Shown here in pieces: positions 1 to 8,474 of a stretch of DNA of 64,000 nt. This DNA is from Prevotella sp. UBA2809 (GTDB lineage Bacteria > Bacteroidota > Bacteroidia > Bacteroidales > Bacteroidaceae): assembly GCA_002351725.1 (NCBI GenBank), contig DEHD01000008.1, forward strand, positions 108,495-172,494, in the 5' to 3' direction. Under the pieces are notes generated by a model. That model had not been told where the DNA came from, did not search any database, and worked only from the letters and a program-made list of their open reading frames with translations. Position numbers and translations under genes: made by a program. Numbering within the stretch: position 1 is the stretch's first letter; the number at the start of each line of letters is the position of its first letter.

Positions 1-1359
1 GCTATAATGGAGATGATCTATACTGTAACCAAGTTCGACCATTACACTTTTCTTTCAGCAACTCCAATGGACGAAGATTATGAAATAGACTTCTTCAAGC
101 AACTACCACATTATAAAGTGGTATGGAAGAAAGGACTACCTATTGTTGTGAAGAAGATAAAAACAACATGCCTCAGCAAAGGATTATGTAACTTGATTAA
201 GATTTTCCGTGAAGATGGATTCAGAATACCAGATATAAATGGAGAATTAAAAGAAGTTGAACAGTTGTTCATCTTTTTAAACTCAGTTACTACCGCAAGG
301 CAAATAGCAGATACGCTTGAACTTGACGAAGATGAAATAAAGATATGCTGTGCAGAAAGGAAAAGGAATAGACTTTTACTTGGTAAATATTAGATTGAAT
401 CGGTATGCAGCCCCAATAAAACAATCAACTTCTTCACCAAGAAATGTTTCCAAGGCTGTAACCTCTTTTCCAACAATGGACTTATTATCGTGGCGAGTGA
501 CGCATACAGGACGCAAACACTAATAGATATATCTACTACTATGGAGCAAATATCAGGCCGTTTAAGAGAAAATGACGATTACAAGAACATATTCCGTAAC
601 ACAATGGTACATATATACTCCACGAACAAGAACATTCTGACAGATGAAGAATTTGAGTAGAAGATGAAAAAGAAAGAGGAAGATGCAGCACGTCTGTTAT
701 CATTACAAGAAAAGGCTGACGAGAAGGAACTGGCTACTTTAATAAGAAAAGTGAATATTGAAACGGACTTGCTATCCATTATAAATGGGAGACTGAAATA
801 TAATGAGATTAAAAAGAAATCATTCTACTTTAAATAGGATATTAGAAAGACATATAAGGATGGTATCTACCTACGAGCAAGGTATGACGAATCAGAGAAA
901 TTCATCCAAACCAACCAAGAATTGTGGAAGGATTTTGATATAGAGATGGCTAGAGCCGTTACCATTTCATACGAACAGTTATTGAAAGATTATCTGGATC
1001 ATCCATCAGAATCATACGAACAAGAATACCCAGAGTTTAAAGATTTCAGACGATACCTGAAAGAAACAGAAATGAATAGTTGCAGATGGAATAAGGATAA
1101 GATGATGAAGATGGTTGAAGATTACAAAAAGATGAATGCCGTATATAAAGCTATATATCGGAAAGGGTTTATCAGTAGCAAAGACTTAAAGGCTCTCTTT
1201 ACTAAAGAATTCAAGAAGAGGGGTATCTCCATAAGCCCCAAAGCAACACAGATAATGAATTGTGACCTATATGAGATAAAGAAAAGTAAAGTACGTATTA
1301 AAGGAAAACTGACAGACGGATATGAGATTGGTGACTGGAAATTCAAAATTGAAATGTAA
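1..1359 (+). CDS. SF2 helicase, C-terminal part, TAG-recoded phage gene
   Basis: The reading frame enters from the left edge and runs to a TAA at 1357. It is broken only by three TAG codons (391, 658, 835), with no TAA or TGA in about 450 codons. Helicase motifs lie on both sides of the first TAG in one frame: FLSATPM (motif III, near base 50) before it, and ASDAYRT followed by QISGRLR (motif VI, near 500-575) after it. Motif VI with its arginine finger is needed for ATP hydrolysis, so a protein ending at the first TAG would be inactive. The downstream part is charged and helical and was not recognised. This fits an ATP-dependent DNA helicase of a phage that reads TAG as an amino acid (genetic code 15, usually Gln). 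The alternative is a pseudogene with three amber mutations, which is less likely because all interruptions are the same triplet. The N-terminal part lies outside the window. Confidence 0.8.
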
Positions 1360-1361
1360 TT

Positions 1362-1475
1362 ATGAAACAACTAATAAAACGAGGCGAAAAGCATATTAAT
1401 ATCGTGGATATTATCAATTAGAAAGGAGATATATACTATCTCAACTTAATGAAGAAAATGGCATAGAACAGATAA
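1362..1475 (+). CDS. Small phage ORF with two in-frame TAG codons
   Basis: This candidate gene of 37 codons starts at ATG 1362, two bases after the helicase stop, and ends at TAA 1473. It contains TAG at 1419 and 1464. The product is basic and has no recognised family. The tight spacing to the gene before it and the pattern of internal TAG with a terminal TAA match its neighbours, which is the main reason to accept it. Without TAG recoding nothing here would be called a gene. Confidence 0.5.
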
Positions 1476-1494
1476 TTTGAATGAAATATGAACT

Positions 1495-2193
1495 ATGATT
1501 ATGAAGGATTTATAGCTACTTTTTAATGAATCGACGAGCCTTTTTGAGATATTGAATAAACAAGGTTTAAAATGCACAAATGAAAACATAGAAATATTAA
1601 AAGAAGAACTTGAACAACATGGCATAGATTATTCATGCATTCCAACAAAGACATTATTTAAGAAACTACCTTTGGAAGAAATACTTATAGAAGACAGTAA
1701 CTACGATTCTTCCAAATTAAAGAAAAAGCTTATTGAAGCAGGTCTAAAAGAGGATCGTTGCGAAGAGTGTGGTATCGGTAATGAATGGAATGGCAAACCA
1801 CTAACATTACAAGTCCATCATATAAACGGGAATCACAGAGATAACAGGATTGAAAACCTACAAATTCTATGTCCGAATTGTCATAGCCAGACGGAAAACT
1901 ATGGAAGTAAAAATATAAAGAAACATAATTACTGTGCAGATTGTGGAAAAGAGATTGCTTTGGGTTCTACATGGTGTACTAAATGTGCAGCAAAGCATCA
2001 TCGAGTTTACAAAGTCGATATTGACAAGAGGCCTACCAAGAAAGAACTTTTTGAACTAATAAAAACAAAGCCCTTTACAGAAATTGGTAGAATGTTTGGT
2101 GTTACAGATAATACTATTAGGAAATGGTGCAAGAATATGGGATTACCATCTACTAAGAAAGAGTTGCTAATCATATATTCAGAACAGCCATAA
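1495..2193 (+). CDS. HNH homing-type endonuclease of the recoded phage
   Basis: The protein has about 230 residues. Its core is a zinc-ribbon HNH nuclease: CEECG, then LQVHHINGNHRDNRIENL with the catalytic HH and N, then CPNCHSQ. A second CxxC pair follows (CADCG, CTKC) and then a helix-turn-helix (FTEIGRMFGVTDNTIRKWC) that probably sets DNA specificity. Free-standing HNH endonucleases of this design are common in phages of gut Bacteroidetes. With the standard code the first usable start is TTG 1552. If TAG 1513 is sense, the frame extends to ATG 1495 or 1501 and restores an N-terminal helix. It ends in TAA and is followed by a hairpin terminator. Confidence 0.85.
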
Positions 2194-2210
2194 ATTATGG
2201 ATTATTACAA

Positions 2211-2252
2211 AACGGGAGAAAGGTAATTCTTTTCTTCCGTTTTTTGTTTTTT
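2211..2252 (+). terminator. Intrinsic terminator after the HNH gene
   Basis: An imperfect hairpin (AACGGGAGAAAG pairing with CTTTTCTTCCGTT, one G-T pair and one bulge) is followed by a run of T starting 18 bases after the HNH stop codon. Confidence 0.6.
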
Positions 2253-2283
2253 AACGTGGAGCATACTTAAATAGTCGAATAAA

Positions 2284-2418
2284 ATGTTTAATTTTACAAC
2301 CGAAAAGCAAGAGGAATTTACTAATAGTTTACCTATAGTTGACCTTTAGCTTATAAGAGAGTTCTATAACATGCTGATAATGAGACTACAACAATATATT
2401 AAGGATATAGCCTTCTAA
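2284..2418 (+). CDS. Last small ORF of the phage element, one in-frame TAG
   Basis: ATG 2284 opens a 44-codon frame with TAG at 2347 and a TAA stop at 2416. The stop codon overlaps the anticodon-loop bases of the tRNA-like attachment sequence, so the end of this gene is supplied by the host tRNA sequence. The product is hydrophilic and was not recognised. It repeats the element's pattern of internal TAG with terminal TAA. Confidence 0.45.
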
Positions 2419-2453
2419 GCAGTAGGTCTTGGGTTCGAGCCCCAACCGAATCA
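2412..2453 (+). other. Attachment site: 3' half of a tRNA-Arg(UCU)-like gene
   Basis: The sequence reads as tRNA positions 32 to 73: anticodon loop CTTCTAA (T33, anticodon TCT), a 5-base 3' anticodon strand, variable loop AGGTC, T stem TTGGG/CCCAA around TTCGAGC, acceptor strand CCGAATC and discriminator A. No matching 5' half (acceptor GATTCGG, D arm) lies upstream; phage coding sequence is there instead. This is what an integrase leaves at one end of an element inserted into a tRNA gene. The intact tRNA should be at the other end, left of the window. No integrase is visible on this side. Confidence 0.8.
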
Positions 2454-2454
2454 C

Positions 2455-2489
2455 AAAAAAGAGAGGTATTGTCGATACCTCTCTTTTTT
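2455..2489. terminator. Bidirectional intrinsic terminator
   Basis: A perfect 15-bp stem (A6 GAGAGGTAT / ATACCTCTC T6) with a 5-base loop lies between the attachment site and the convergent TlpA-like gene. It carries T runs on both strands, so it can serve both directions. Confidence 0.9.
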
Positions 2490-2501
2490 ATTTCCATATC
2501 A

Positions 2502-3488
2502 TTATTCTCCAAATATCTCTTTTAGTTTAGCTTGGAGACCTTCTGCACGAAGACCACGAGCAACAATCTTGCCCTGAGGGTCGATAAGCAGATTGTCGGG
2601 GATGCTGTTTACACCATAGACCTCAGCAGCAACTGTACGCCAGTACTTAAGATCTGATAGGTGAATCCAAGGCATCTTAAGCTGCTCGATAGCCTTAACC
2701 CAAGCCTCTTTCTTGCTATCGAAAGACAAGCCAACAACATCAAAACCCTTTGTATGATACTTATCGTAAGCAGCTACTACATTAGGCATCTCCATACGAC
2801 AGGGTCCACACCATGATGCCCAGAAATCAACAAGCACCCAACGGCCCTTGCCTACATACTCGCTGAGCTTATGCATGTTACCATCAACATCAGCCTCCTC
2901 AAGATCGGTGAACTGCTGACCAATAAACGCATTCTTTTTAGCGCGAACAGCCATTTCCTGAGCCAGATATTCCAACTGAGGCTTTACTGTAGGATAACTA
3001 AGCCACATTGGCTTGGTTGCAACAACACTATCAAGACGCTCCATACCAAAGTGCTCGGCATATTCCATGAGGAAAGCAACAGGGATAAGAGTATTGCGCT
3101 CGTCCTTAAAAATCTTAGCAATGAGCTCGGGGTTTGGAGTAGTGTTAGCCAAATCGTATTTCACCAGACGCTCGTTAACAGGCGAACCCTTGAGAGTATT
3201 GTCGTTAAGATTAACTGATACAGGAGTACCATCGTTGAAGAAAAGTGTTAACCAAGCGGCTTTCTCGCCACCAACTGCCATCAGGGCATCCTTATCGGCT
3301 TCGCCAGTAATGGTGAACTTGCCATCAGCAACAACAGCAGTACCAATAAGAGCACGACTGTTACGATCAGCCAGCATCACCTTGGTTCCATTCTCACTAC
3401 AAACACCAGTAACAACACACTTTATCTTTTGTGCCCCAACGGGCAGAGCAGCCAAAACCAAGAGGGCTGCGGTCAAAATCTTTTTCAT
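2502..3488 (-). CDS. TlpA-like periplasmic thiol-disulfide oxidoreductase with DUF4369-like domain
   Basis: The product has 328 residues. A cleavable signal peptide (about residues 1-19, ending VGAQ) is followed by a beta-rich DUF4369-like N-terminal domain (about 22-110), a linker, and a C-terminal thioredoxin fold with WCGPC at about 226-230 and a conserved cis-Pro region (NSIPDNLLID). Such proteins act in the periplasm in disulfide exchange or cytochrome maturation; their partners are usually unknown. The gene starts 11 bases after the thioesterase stop, so it is probably the last gene of the ilv transcript. The bidirectional terminator follows it. Confidence 0.88.
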   Translation of the reverse strand: MKKILTAALLVLAALPVGAQKIKCVVTGVCSENGTKVMLADRNSRALIGTAVVADGKFTITGEADKDALMAVGGEKAAWLTLFFNDGTPVSVNLNDNTLKGSPVNERLVKYDLANTTPNPELIAKIFKDERNTLIPVAFLMEYAEHFGMERLDSVVATKPMWLSYPTVKPQLEYLAQEMAVRAKKNAFIGQQFTDLEEADVDGNMHKLSEYVGKGRWVLVDFWASWCGPCRMEMPNVVAAYDKYHTKGFDVVGLSFDSKKEAWVKAIEQLKMPWIHLSDLKYWRTVAAEVYGVNSIPDNLLIDPQGKIVARGLRAEGLQAKLKEIFGE

Positions 3489-3499
3489 ATCTAGTTTCT

Positions 3500-4243
3500 T
3501 TATTTGTTAAATATCACTTTACTGCGACAACACTCCACGTCGCCATCCTTACAGATACGTACACAATACTCGTTTTCATTAGTCTGCGACATATAGAACG
3601 AAAGCGTATCGCCCTGATGAGCCTCGGCCACATAGGCTATCTCGAAACGTTTAATCTGATGCTCACGATACCAATCCAGATTCCATAAATCGAGTACATG
3701 CTCGATGTATTTGACCGAATTGATATGGCCATTGATATCTACATCGTTATATTTGGTTTCGACAGTAGCAACCAACTGTGCCGAATCGTCCATTTTCACA
3801 CGTCCGCCCTTATCAATGGGGCATTCTTTATCAGTAACAATCCAGTTGTTGATAGCACCATTGTCAATCGCATATATGTCAGTTGGCTGACGTGTCTCGG
3901 TATCAATCATAGCCCAGATACTGCGACCATAGCCATACACCTTGCCATCCTCGCCTACCACACGGAAGTTACGACTGGTAAAGTACTTCATGGCACTCTC
4001 AACCCAGGTTTCAACATTAAACTTGGTGTACATCTGCGGCATCTCGTCCATCTCAATAGCCAGTCGTGAGAGTACCCATGAACGCTTGATGGTCATCAGA
4101 TATTTCATACCGAAACCACGTGCCGACGAATGATAATCAGCAGCATTCAGCATGTGATTACCCATATGCCCCATAAACAATCGCTGCGAAAAATCACAGT
4201 GAAAGGGCTCTGCTAAAAACTCATAAACTCCAATCTTATCCAT
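3500..4243 (-). CDS. Acyl-ACP thioesterase (FatA/FatB family)
   Basis: This 247-residue protein is predicted to be a cytosolic double hot-dog thioesterase that releases fatty acids from acyl carrier protein. The N-terminal half has the substrate-channel region (FGMKYLMTIKRSWVLSRLAIE). The second half has the family's catalytic stretch NDVDINGHINSVKYIEHVLD, with the Asn and His expected in the active site. Its start overlaps the end of ilvN by 8 bases, implying translational coupling to branched-chain amino acid synthesis. That coupling is unusual for a lipid enzyme. Substrate chain length cannot be read from sequence. Confidence 0.85.
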   Translation of the reverse strand: MDKIGVYEFLAEPFHCDFSQRLFMGHMGNHMLNAADYHSSARGFGMKYLMTIKRSWVLSRLAIEMDEMPQMYTKFNVETWVESAMKYFTSRNFRVVGEDGKVYGYGRSIWAMIDTETRQPTDIYAIDNGAINNWIVTDKECPIDKGGRVKMDDSAQLVATVETKYNDVDINGHINSVKYIEHVLDLWNLDWYREHQIKRFEIAYVAEAHQGDTLSFYMSQTNENEYCVRICKDGDVECCRSKVIFNK

Positions 4244-4778
4244 TCTCTTGTCTCGACTCTAAAAATTCGCTCACCTGTTCCTGCATACCACGGGTTACAG
4301 CAATACGTCCGCTACGCGTGTACTGCAACACGCAACCAAACGTATCCAGCGCACGGAACAAAGATATGATGTCCTCAGTAACTCCATGCATCTGCACGAT
4401 GGTATAGGTGGGATTTACCTCAATAATATTAGCCTGAGAACGACGGATAGTACGTGATATTTCAGGATTTTCAAGCACCATCGGAGTTGACAGCTTATAC
4501 AAGCCCGACTCACGGATAAACAACTGTTCGTCCGTGAAGTAGTTGGCCTTGATCACATCTATCTTCTTTTCTATCTGATGGGTAATCTTGATAATCTGAT
4601 CCTCGTCGCTCCAAGCCGTGATGGTGTACTTATGCACACCAGGAATACTTGAGGCCGAAACATTCAGGCTCTCGATATTTACCTGGCGACGAGTGAACAC
4701 AGCTGTAATCTGATTCAGAATACCAGCCACATTCTCCGAGTAAACCAGCAGTGTATATAATTTCTTCTTATTTTCCAT
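4236..4778 (-). CDS. ilvN: Acetolactate synthase small (regulatory) subunit
   Basis: The protein has 180 residues with an N-terminal ACT domain (about 5-80: LYTLLVYSENVAGILNQITAVFTRR) that binds valine for feedback control, and a C-terminal domain that activates the catalytic subunit. I chose ATG 4778 (MENKKK) over a TTG nine bases upstream. It follows ilvB by 14 bases and overlaps the thioesterase gene. It is the usual partner of IlvB in valine, leucine and isoleucine synthesis. Confidence 0.93.
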   Translation of the reverse strand: MENKKKLYTLLVYSENVAGILNQITAVFTRRQVNIESLNVSASSIPGVHKYTITAWSDEDQIIKITHQIEKKIDVIKANYFTDEQLFIRESGLYKLSTPMVLENPEISRTIRRSQANIIEVNPTYTIVQMHGVTEDIISLFRALDTFGCVLQYTRSGRIAVTRGMQEQVSEFLESRQENG

Positions 4779-4792
4779 AATTATCAAAACTA

Positions 4793-6502
4793 TTAAATCT
4801 CAAGCTGCATTTTGTCAACGTCCATACCTGGAGGTGTCATTGGCAGAACATTATCCTCCTCGAGGATGGCGCACTCCAGCAGGAATGGGCCATCGGTAGT
4901 AAGCATCTTCTTTACAAGGCCGGGCAGATCCTTACGATCGACTGCTGCCGCATAGTTAATACCATAACCTTTGGCAATGAGCTCGTAGTTAGGGTTCATC
5001 ATCTTGGTGAACGATTTACGGCGCATCCAGAACATATCCTGCCACTGGCGCACGTTTCCCAGATAGTTATTATTCATAACAATCATCTTGACAGGAGCCT
5101 GTTGCTCCATGATAGTGCCCAGTTCCTGTATGCACATCTGGAATCCACCGTCGCCCATAAAGCAGCACACGGTGCGCTTGCTGTCGGCAAAGGTAGCTCC
5201 GATGGCAGCAGGCAGTCCATATCCCATCGTTCCAAGACCGCCACTGGTGCAGAGACTGCGCTTGTGGTGATACTTGAAGTAGCGTGTTGCAAACAGCTGG
5301 TTCTGACCAACATCCGTCACAAGAACTGTATCGTCAGGCGATAACTCTGCCACCATGTGCACCACCTCTCCCATTCTCAGCGGCCCCTCCTTGGGATGGA
5401 TGGCAGGCTCGATAACCTTCTCGCGCTCTTTATCGTCGAGAGCCTTAAACGAGTCGCGCCACTCCTGATGATTATTTGCGTTGACCAGTGCCGTGATAGC
5501 AGGTAACGATTCCTTACAATCCGCCACGACAGCCACATCGGTTTTTACGTTCTTATCAATCTCGCTGCGATCGATATCCAGATGGATCACCTTAGCCTGC
5601 TTAGCGTAGGTTTTCAAGTTGCCGGTCACACGATCGCTAAAACGCATACCGATAGCAATCAGCACATCGCATTCCTGCTCTTTCAGATTCACGGCATAGT
5701 TACCATGCATACCCAGCATACCCACATTCAACGGATGATTGGATGGGAGTGCCGAAAGTCCTAACATGGTTCTTCCTGCGGGGATATCAGCCTTTTCGAG
5801 GAAAGCCTTCAGTTCGTTCTGGGCATTACCAAGCTCCACACCCTGCCCCACCAGTGCCAAAGGTTTCTTGGCATTATTAATCAGTTCGGCAGCCTTTCGT
5901 ACTGCCTCTTCATCTAACTTTGGATAGGGCACATACGAACGGATGAAGTCGCATTTCATGGGTTCCCAATCTATTTCCTCTACCTGAGCGTTCTTGGTAA
6001 AGTCGAGCACTACAGGACCCGGACGACCAGTACGGGCAATATAGAACGCACGACTGACAGCCCAAGCCACATCTTCGGCATGACGAATCTGATAGCTCCA
6101 CTTTGAGATAGGTTGCGACACACCTACAAGGTCAACCTCCTGAAAGAAGTCGGTACCCAGTGCGCCTGTAGGAACCTGTCCGGCAATCACCACAATGGGT
6201 GTCGAATCCATCATGGCATCAGCAATACCCGTCAACGTATTCGTAACACCAGGGCCGCTGGTAACCAAAGCCACCCCCACTTCGCCACTCACGCGGGCAT
6301 AGCCCTCAGCAGCATGGGTAGCGCCCTGTTCATGGCGCACTAATATATGGTCGAAGCATTTCTTCTCGCCTCTTGTGTAATCGTAGAGTGCATCATAAGT
6401 AGGCATGATTGAGCCGCCAGGATAACCAAAGATGGTTTTAACCCCCTCGGCCTTCAATGCTCTCATCAGCGCCTTTGCACCTGTTATTCTATCTCTTAAC
6501 AT
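4793..6502 (-). CDS. ilvB: Acetolactate synthase large subunit
   Basis: This 569-residue ThDP enzyme joins two pyruvates to 2-acetolactate, or pyruvate and 2-oxobutyrate to the isoleucine precursor. The catalytic Glu that activates ThDP is in RHEQGATHAAEGYAR (E58). A central FAD/NAD-like domain follows, and the ThDP-Mg motif GDGGFQMCIQELGT...NNNYLG is near 440-470. Length is normal. It lies in ilvD-ilvB-ilvN order; a heptamer repeat fills the 27-base gap to ilvD and touches the start codon. Confidence 0.96.
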   Translation of the reverse strand: MLRDRITGAKALMRALKAEGVKTIFGYPGGSIMPTYDALYDYTRGEKKCFDHILVRHEQGATHAAEGYARVSGEVGVALVTSGPGVTNTLTGIADAMMDSTPIVVIAGQVPTGALGTDFFQEVDLVGVSQPISKWSYQIRHAEDVAWAVSRAFYIARTGRPGPVVLDFTKNAQVEEIDWEPMKCDFIRSYVPYPKLDEEAVRKAAELINNAKKPLALVGQGVELGNAQNELKAFLEKADIPAGRTMLGLSALPSNHPLNVGMLGMHGNYAVNLKEQECDVLIAIGMRFSDRVTGNLKTYAKQAKVIHLDIDRSEIDKNVKTDVAVVADCKESLPAITALVNANNHQEWRDSFKALDDKEREKVIEPAIHPKEGPLRMGEVVHMVAELSPDDTVLVTDVGQNQLFATRYFKYHHKRSLCTSGGLGTMGYGLPAAIGATFADSKRTVCCFMGDGGFQMCIQELGTIMEQQAPVKMIVMNNNYLGNVRQWQDMFWMRRKSFTKMMNPNYELIAKGYGINYAAAVDRKDLPGLVKKMLTTDGPFLLECAILEEDNVLPMTPPGMDVDKMQLEI

Positions 6503-6531
6503 TAAACATTAAACATTAAAGATTAAACATT
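6501..6531. repeat. Heptamer tandem repeat (ATTAAAC)n
   Basis: Four tandem 7-bp units (ATTAAAC with one ATTAAAG) fill the gap between ilvD and ilvB and overlap the ilvB start and the ilvD stop. The same unit on the other strand recurs at 58468-58497. Confidence 0.8.
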
Positions 6532-8347
6532 AATCAATGATTCTTACGCCGCCTTTATCGGCTGATGAAACGCTCTGAGCATAAGCTCTAAGAGCCTTGC
6601 TTACAGTACGGTTGCGCTTAAGTGGCTGCTGTGGGCGAGCTGCAAGTTCTTCATCGCTCAGCTTTACATTAATTGAGCGACTTGGGATGTCGATGATGAT
6701 GATGTCGCCATCCTTCACCTTACCGATATTACCACCATTGGCTGCCTCAGGCGAGATATGTCCGATACTCAAGCCACTGGTACCACCAGAGAAACGGCCA
6801 TCAGTAATAAGCGCACACTCCTTGCCAAGGTGCATACTCTTTATATAAGATGTAGGATACAACATCTCCTGCATACCAGGACCACCCTTCGGTCCCTCGT
6901 GGGTAATCACTACGCAATCGCCACTTTTCACCTTGCCGCCAAGTATTCCTTCGCAGGCATCCTCCTGAGAATCGAACACTACAGCAGGACCTTCGAAGTG
7001 CCAAAGAGCCTCATCTACGCCAGCAGTTTTCACTACGCAGCCATCCTGAGCAATGTTTCCAAAGAGAACAGCCAGTCCGCCATCCTTGGTATAGGCGTGC
7101 TCAAGGTCGCGGATACAGCCATTGGCACGATCAGTATCGAGTGACGGATATAGTTCGCTTTGCGAGCCCATCTTTGTGCTAAAACGATTACCAGGAGCAG
7201 AAAAATAAATGTGTCTGGGATCATTCGCATCTCCCCTCCCTTTGGAGGTGTCGGGGGAGGTTTCATATTTCTTCATGGCCTCACCAAGCGTCATGCCATC
7301 AACACGTGGAGCCGAGCCATCGATAAGACCACCTTTATTAAGTTCGTTGAGAATTCCAAGGATACCACCAGCGCGACCACACTCCTGAACAGAGTACTTC
7401 TGAGTATTAGGAGCCAGTTTGCACAGGCAAGGCACACGACGACTCAACTCATCGATATCCTTCATCGTAAAGTCGGTACCTGCCTCCTGGGCTACAGCCA
7501 ACAGATGGAGCACTGTATTTGTAGAGCCACCCATAGCGATATCAAGTGCCATAGCATTCATAAATGCCTTGCGGGTAGCTATATTTCTTGGCAGTACACT
7601 CTCATCACCATCTTCGTAATATGCAAATGCATTCTTTACCACCTGGCGTGCTGCCGCCTTAAACAATTCTATACGATTGGTATGCGTAGCAAGGATGGTT
7701 CCATTGCCAGGCAGCGATAGTCCGATAGCCTCTGTAAGCGAGTTCATCGAGTTGGCAGTGAACATACCCGAGCAGCTACCGCATCCAGGACATGCACACC
7801 CCTCTATCTCCTTCATCTCCTCATCAGTAATGCTTGGGTCGGCACCTTTTACCATGGCAGTAATCAGGTCGGCATTCTCGCCACGCCATTTACCAGCTTC
7901 CATTGGTCCACCGCTACAGAACACGGTTGGGATGTTCAGTCTCATCGAAGCCATCAGCATACCTGGAGTCACCTTATCACAGTTCGATATACAAATCATT
8001 GCATCAGCCTTGTGAGCATTAACCATATATTCCACGCTGTCGGCAATGATGTCACGACTTGGCAGAGAATACAACATACCATCGTGGCCCATAGCTATAC
8101 CATCGTCGATGGCAATCGTATTGAATTCTGCTGCGTAACAGCCCATCTTCTCAATCTCTTCGCGTACAATCTGACCTATCTCATGCAGATGTGTATGACC
8201 AGGCACAAACTGGGTAAACGAGTTGACGACGGCAATAATGGGCTTGCCAAACTGCTCGTGTTTCATACCCGTAGCAACCCACAAAGCGCGGGCTCCTGCC
8301 ATTCTTCTGCCTTCGGTGCAAACAGCACTCCTCAACTGATGTTTCAT
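6530..8347 (-). CDS. ilvD: Dihydroxy-acid dehydratase with an in-frame repeat insertion
   Basis: This 605-residue iron-sulfur enzyme dehydrates dihydroxyvalerate in valine and isoleucine synthesis. Cluster cysteines are visible in SNCDKVTPGM (C123) and in CPGCGSCSGMFTANSMN (about 186-200). The C-terminal GPKGGPGMQEML and SGGTSGLSIGH motifs are intact. Residues about 362-373 (ETSPDTSKGRGD) are encoded by a palindromic CCTCCC...GGGAGG repeat, so the gene carries a foreign-looking in-frame segment in a loop. It has its own promoter about 37 bases upstream and no attenuator-like leader. It is the first gene of the ilv cluster. Confidence 0.95.
   Translation of the reverse strand: MKHQLRSAVCTEGRRMAGARALWVATGMKHEQFGKPIIAVVNSFTQFVPGHTHLHEIGQIVREEIEKMGCYAAEFNTIAIDDGIAMGHDGMLYSLPSRDIIADSVEYMVNAHKADAMICISNCDKVTPGMLMASMRLNIPTVFCSGGPMEAGKWRGENADLITAMVKGADPSITDEEMKEIEGCACPGCGSCSGMFTANSMNSLTEAIGLSLPGNGTILATHTNRIELFKAAARQVVKNAFAYYEDGDESVLPRNIATRKAFMNAMALDIAMGGSTNTVLHLLAVAQEAGTDFTMKDIDELSRRVPCLCKLAPNTQKYSVQECGRAGGILGILNELNKGGLIDGSAPRVDGMTLGEAMKKYETSPDTSKGRGDANDPRHIYFSAPGNRFSTKMGSQSELYPSLDTDRANGCIRDLEHAYTKDGGLAVLFGNIAQDGCVVKTAGVDEALWHFEGPAVVFDSQEDACEGILGGKVKSGDCVVITHEGPKGGPGMQEMLYPTSYIKSMHLGKECALITDGRFSGGTSGLSIGHISPEAANGGNIGKVKDGDIIIIDIPSRSINVKLSDEELAARPQQPLKRNRTVSKALRAYAQSVSSADKGGVRIID
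7230..7263. repeat. Palindromic PPTPPKGGE-type repeat inside ilvD
   Basis: CTCCCCTCCC TTTGGAGG TGTC GGGGGAGG is the inverted-repeat core often mis-annotated in Bacteroidetes as PPTPPKGGE peptides. Here it sits inside ilvD without breaking the frame. Confidence 0.75.
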
Positions 8348-8383
8348 TTTCTATTTCTTTATAATAATTGCGAAATTTAGCTG

Positions 8384-8391
8384 CAAAAGTA
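8384..8391 (-). promoter_or_regulatory. ilvD promoter -7 element
   Basis: Minus-strand TACTTTTG matches the Bacteroidetes TAnnTTTG -7 box. The ATG is 37 bases downstream, leaving no room for a leader-peptide attenuator. Confidence 0.65.
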
Positions 8392-8433
8392 CATTAATTC
8401 TATCAAATAGCCAACATTTTCATTATTTTTTAG

Positions 8434-8441
8434 TAAATTTG
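8434..8441 (+). promoter_or_regulatory. GH2 gene promoter -7 element
   Basis: TAAATTTG followed by C matches the Bacteroidetes -7 box. It is 34 bases before the ATG at 8475 and divergent from the ilvD promoter. Confidence 0.6.
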
Positions 8442-8474
8442 CAGCAAAAATTTGATTACTAATTACAATCTGAA

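Noticed and set aside
7..1359. Two separate small genes (7-393 and 922-1359) under the standard code
   Set aside because: They share one frame with only TAG codons between them, and helicase motif VI lies in the supposed gap. One recoded gene explains this better.
2412..2453. Complete tRNA gene
   Set aside because: Only the 3' half fits; the upstream bases encode a phage ORF and give no acceptor or D-arm pairing.
7033..7266. Small protein beginning MKPPPTPPKGGE opposite ilvD
   Set aside because: It is the translation of a palindromic DNA repeat and antisense ilvD sequence.
8348..8474. Attenuator in front of ilvD
   Set aside because: The promoter box lies 37 bases before the ATG and no Leu/Val/Ile-rich ORF or competing hairpins were found.
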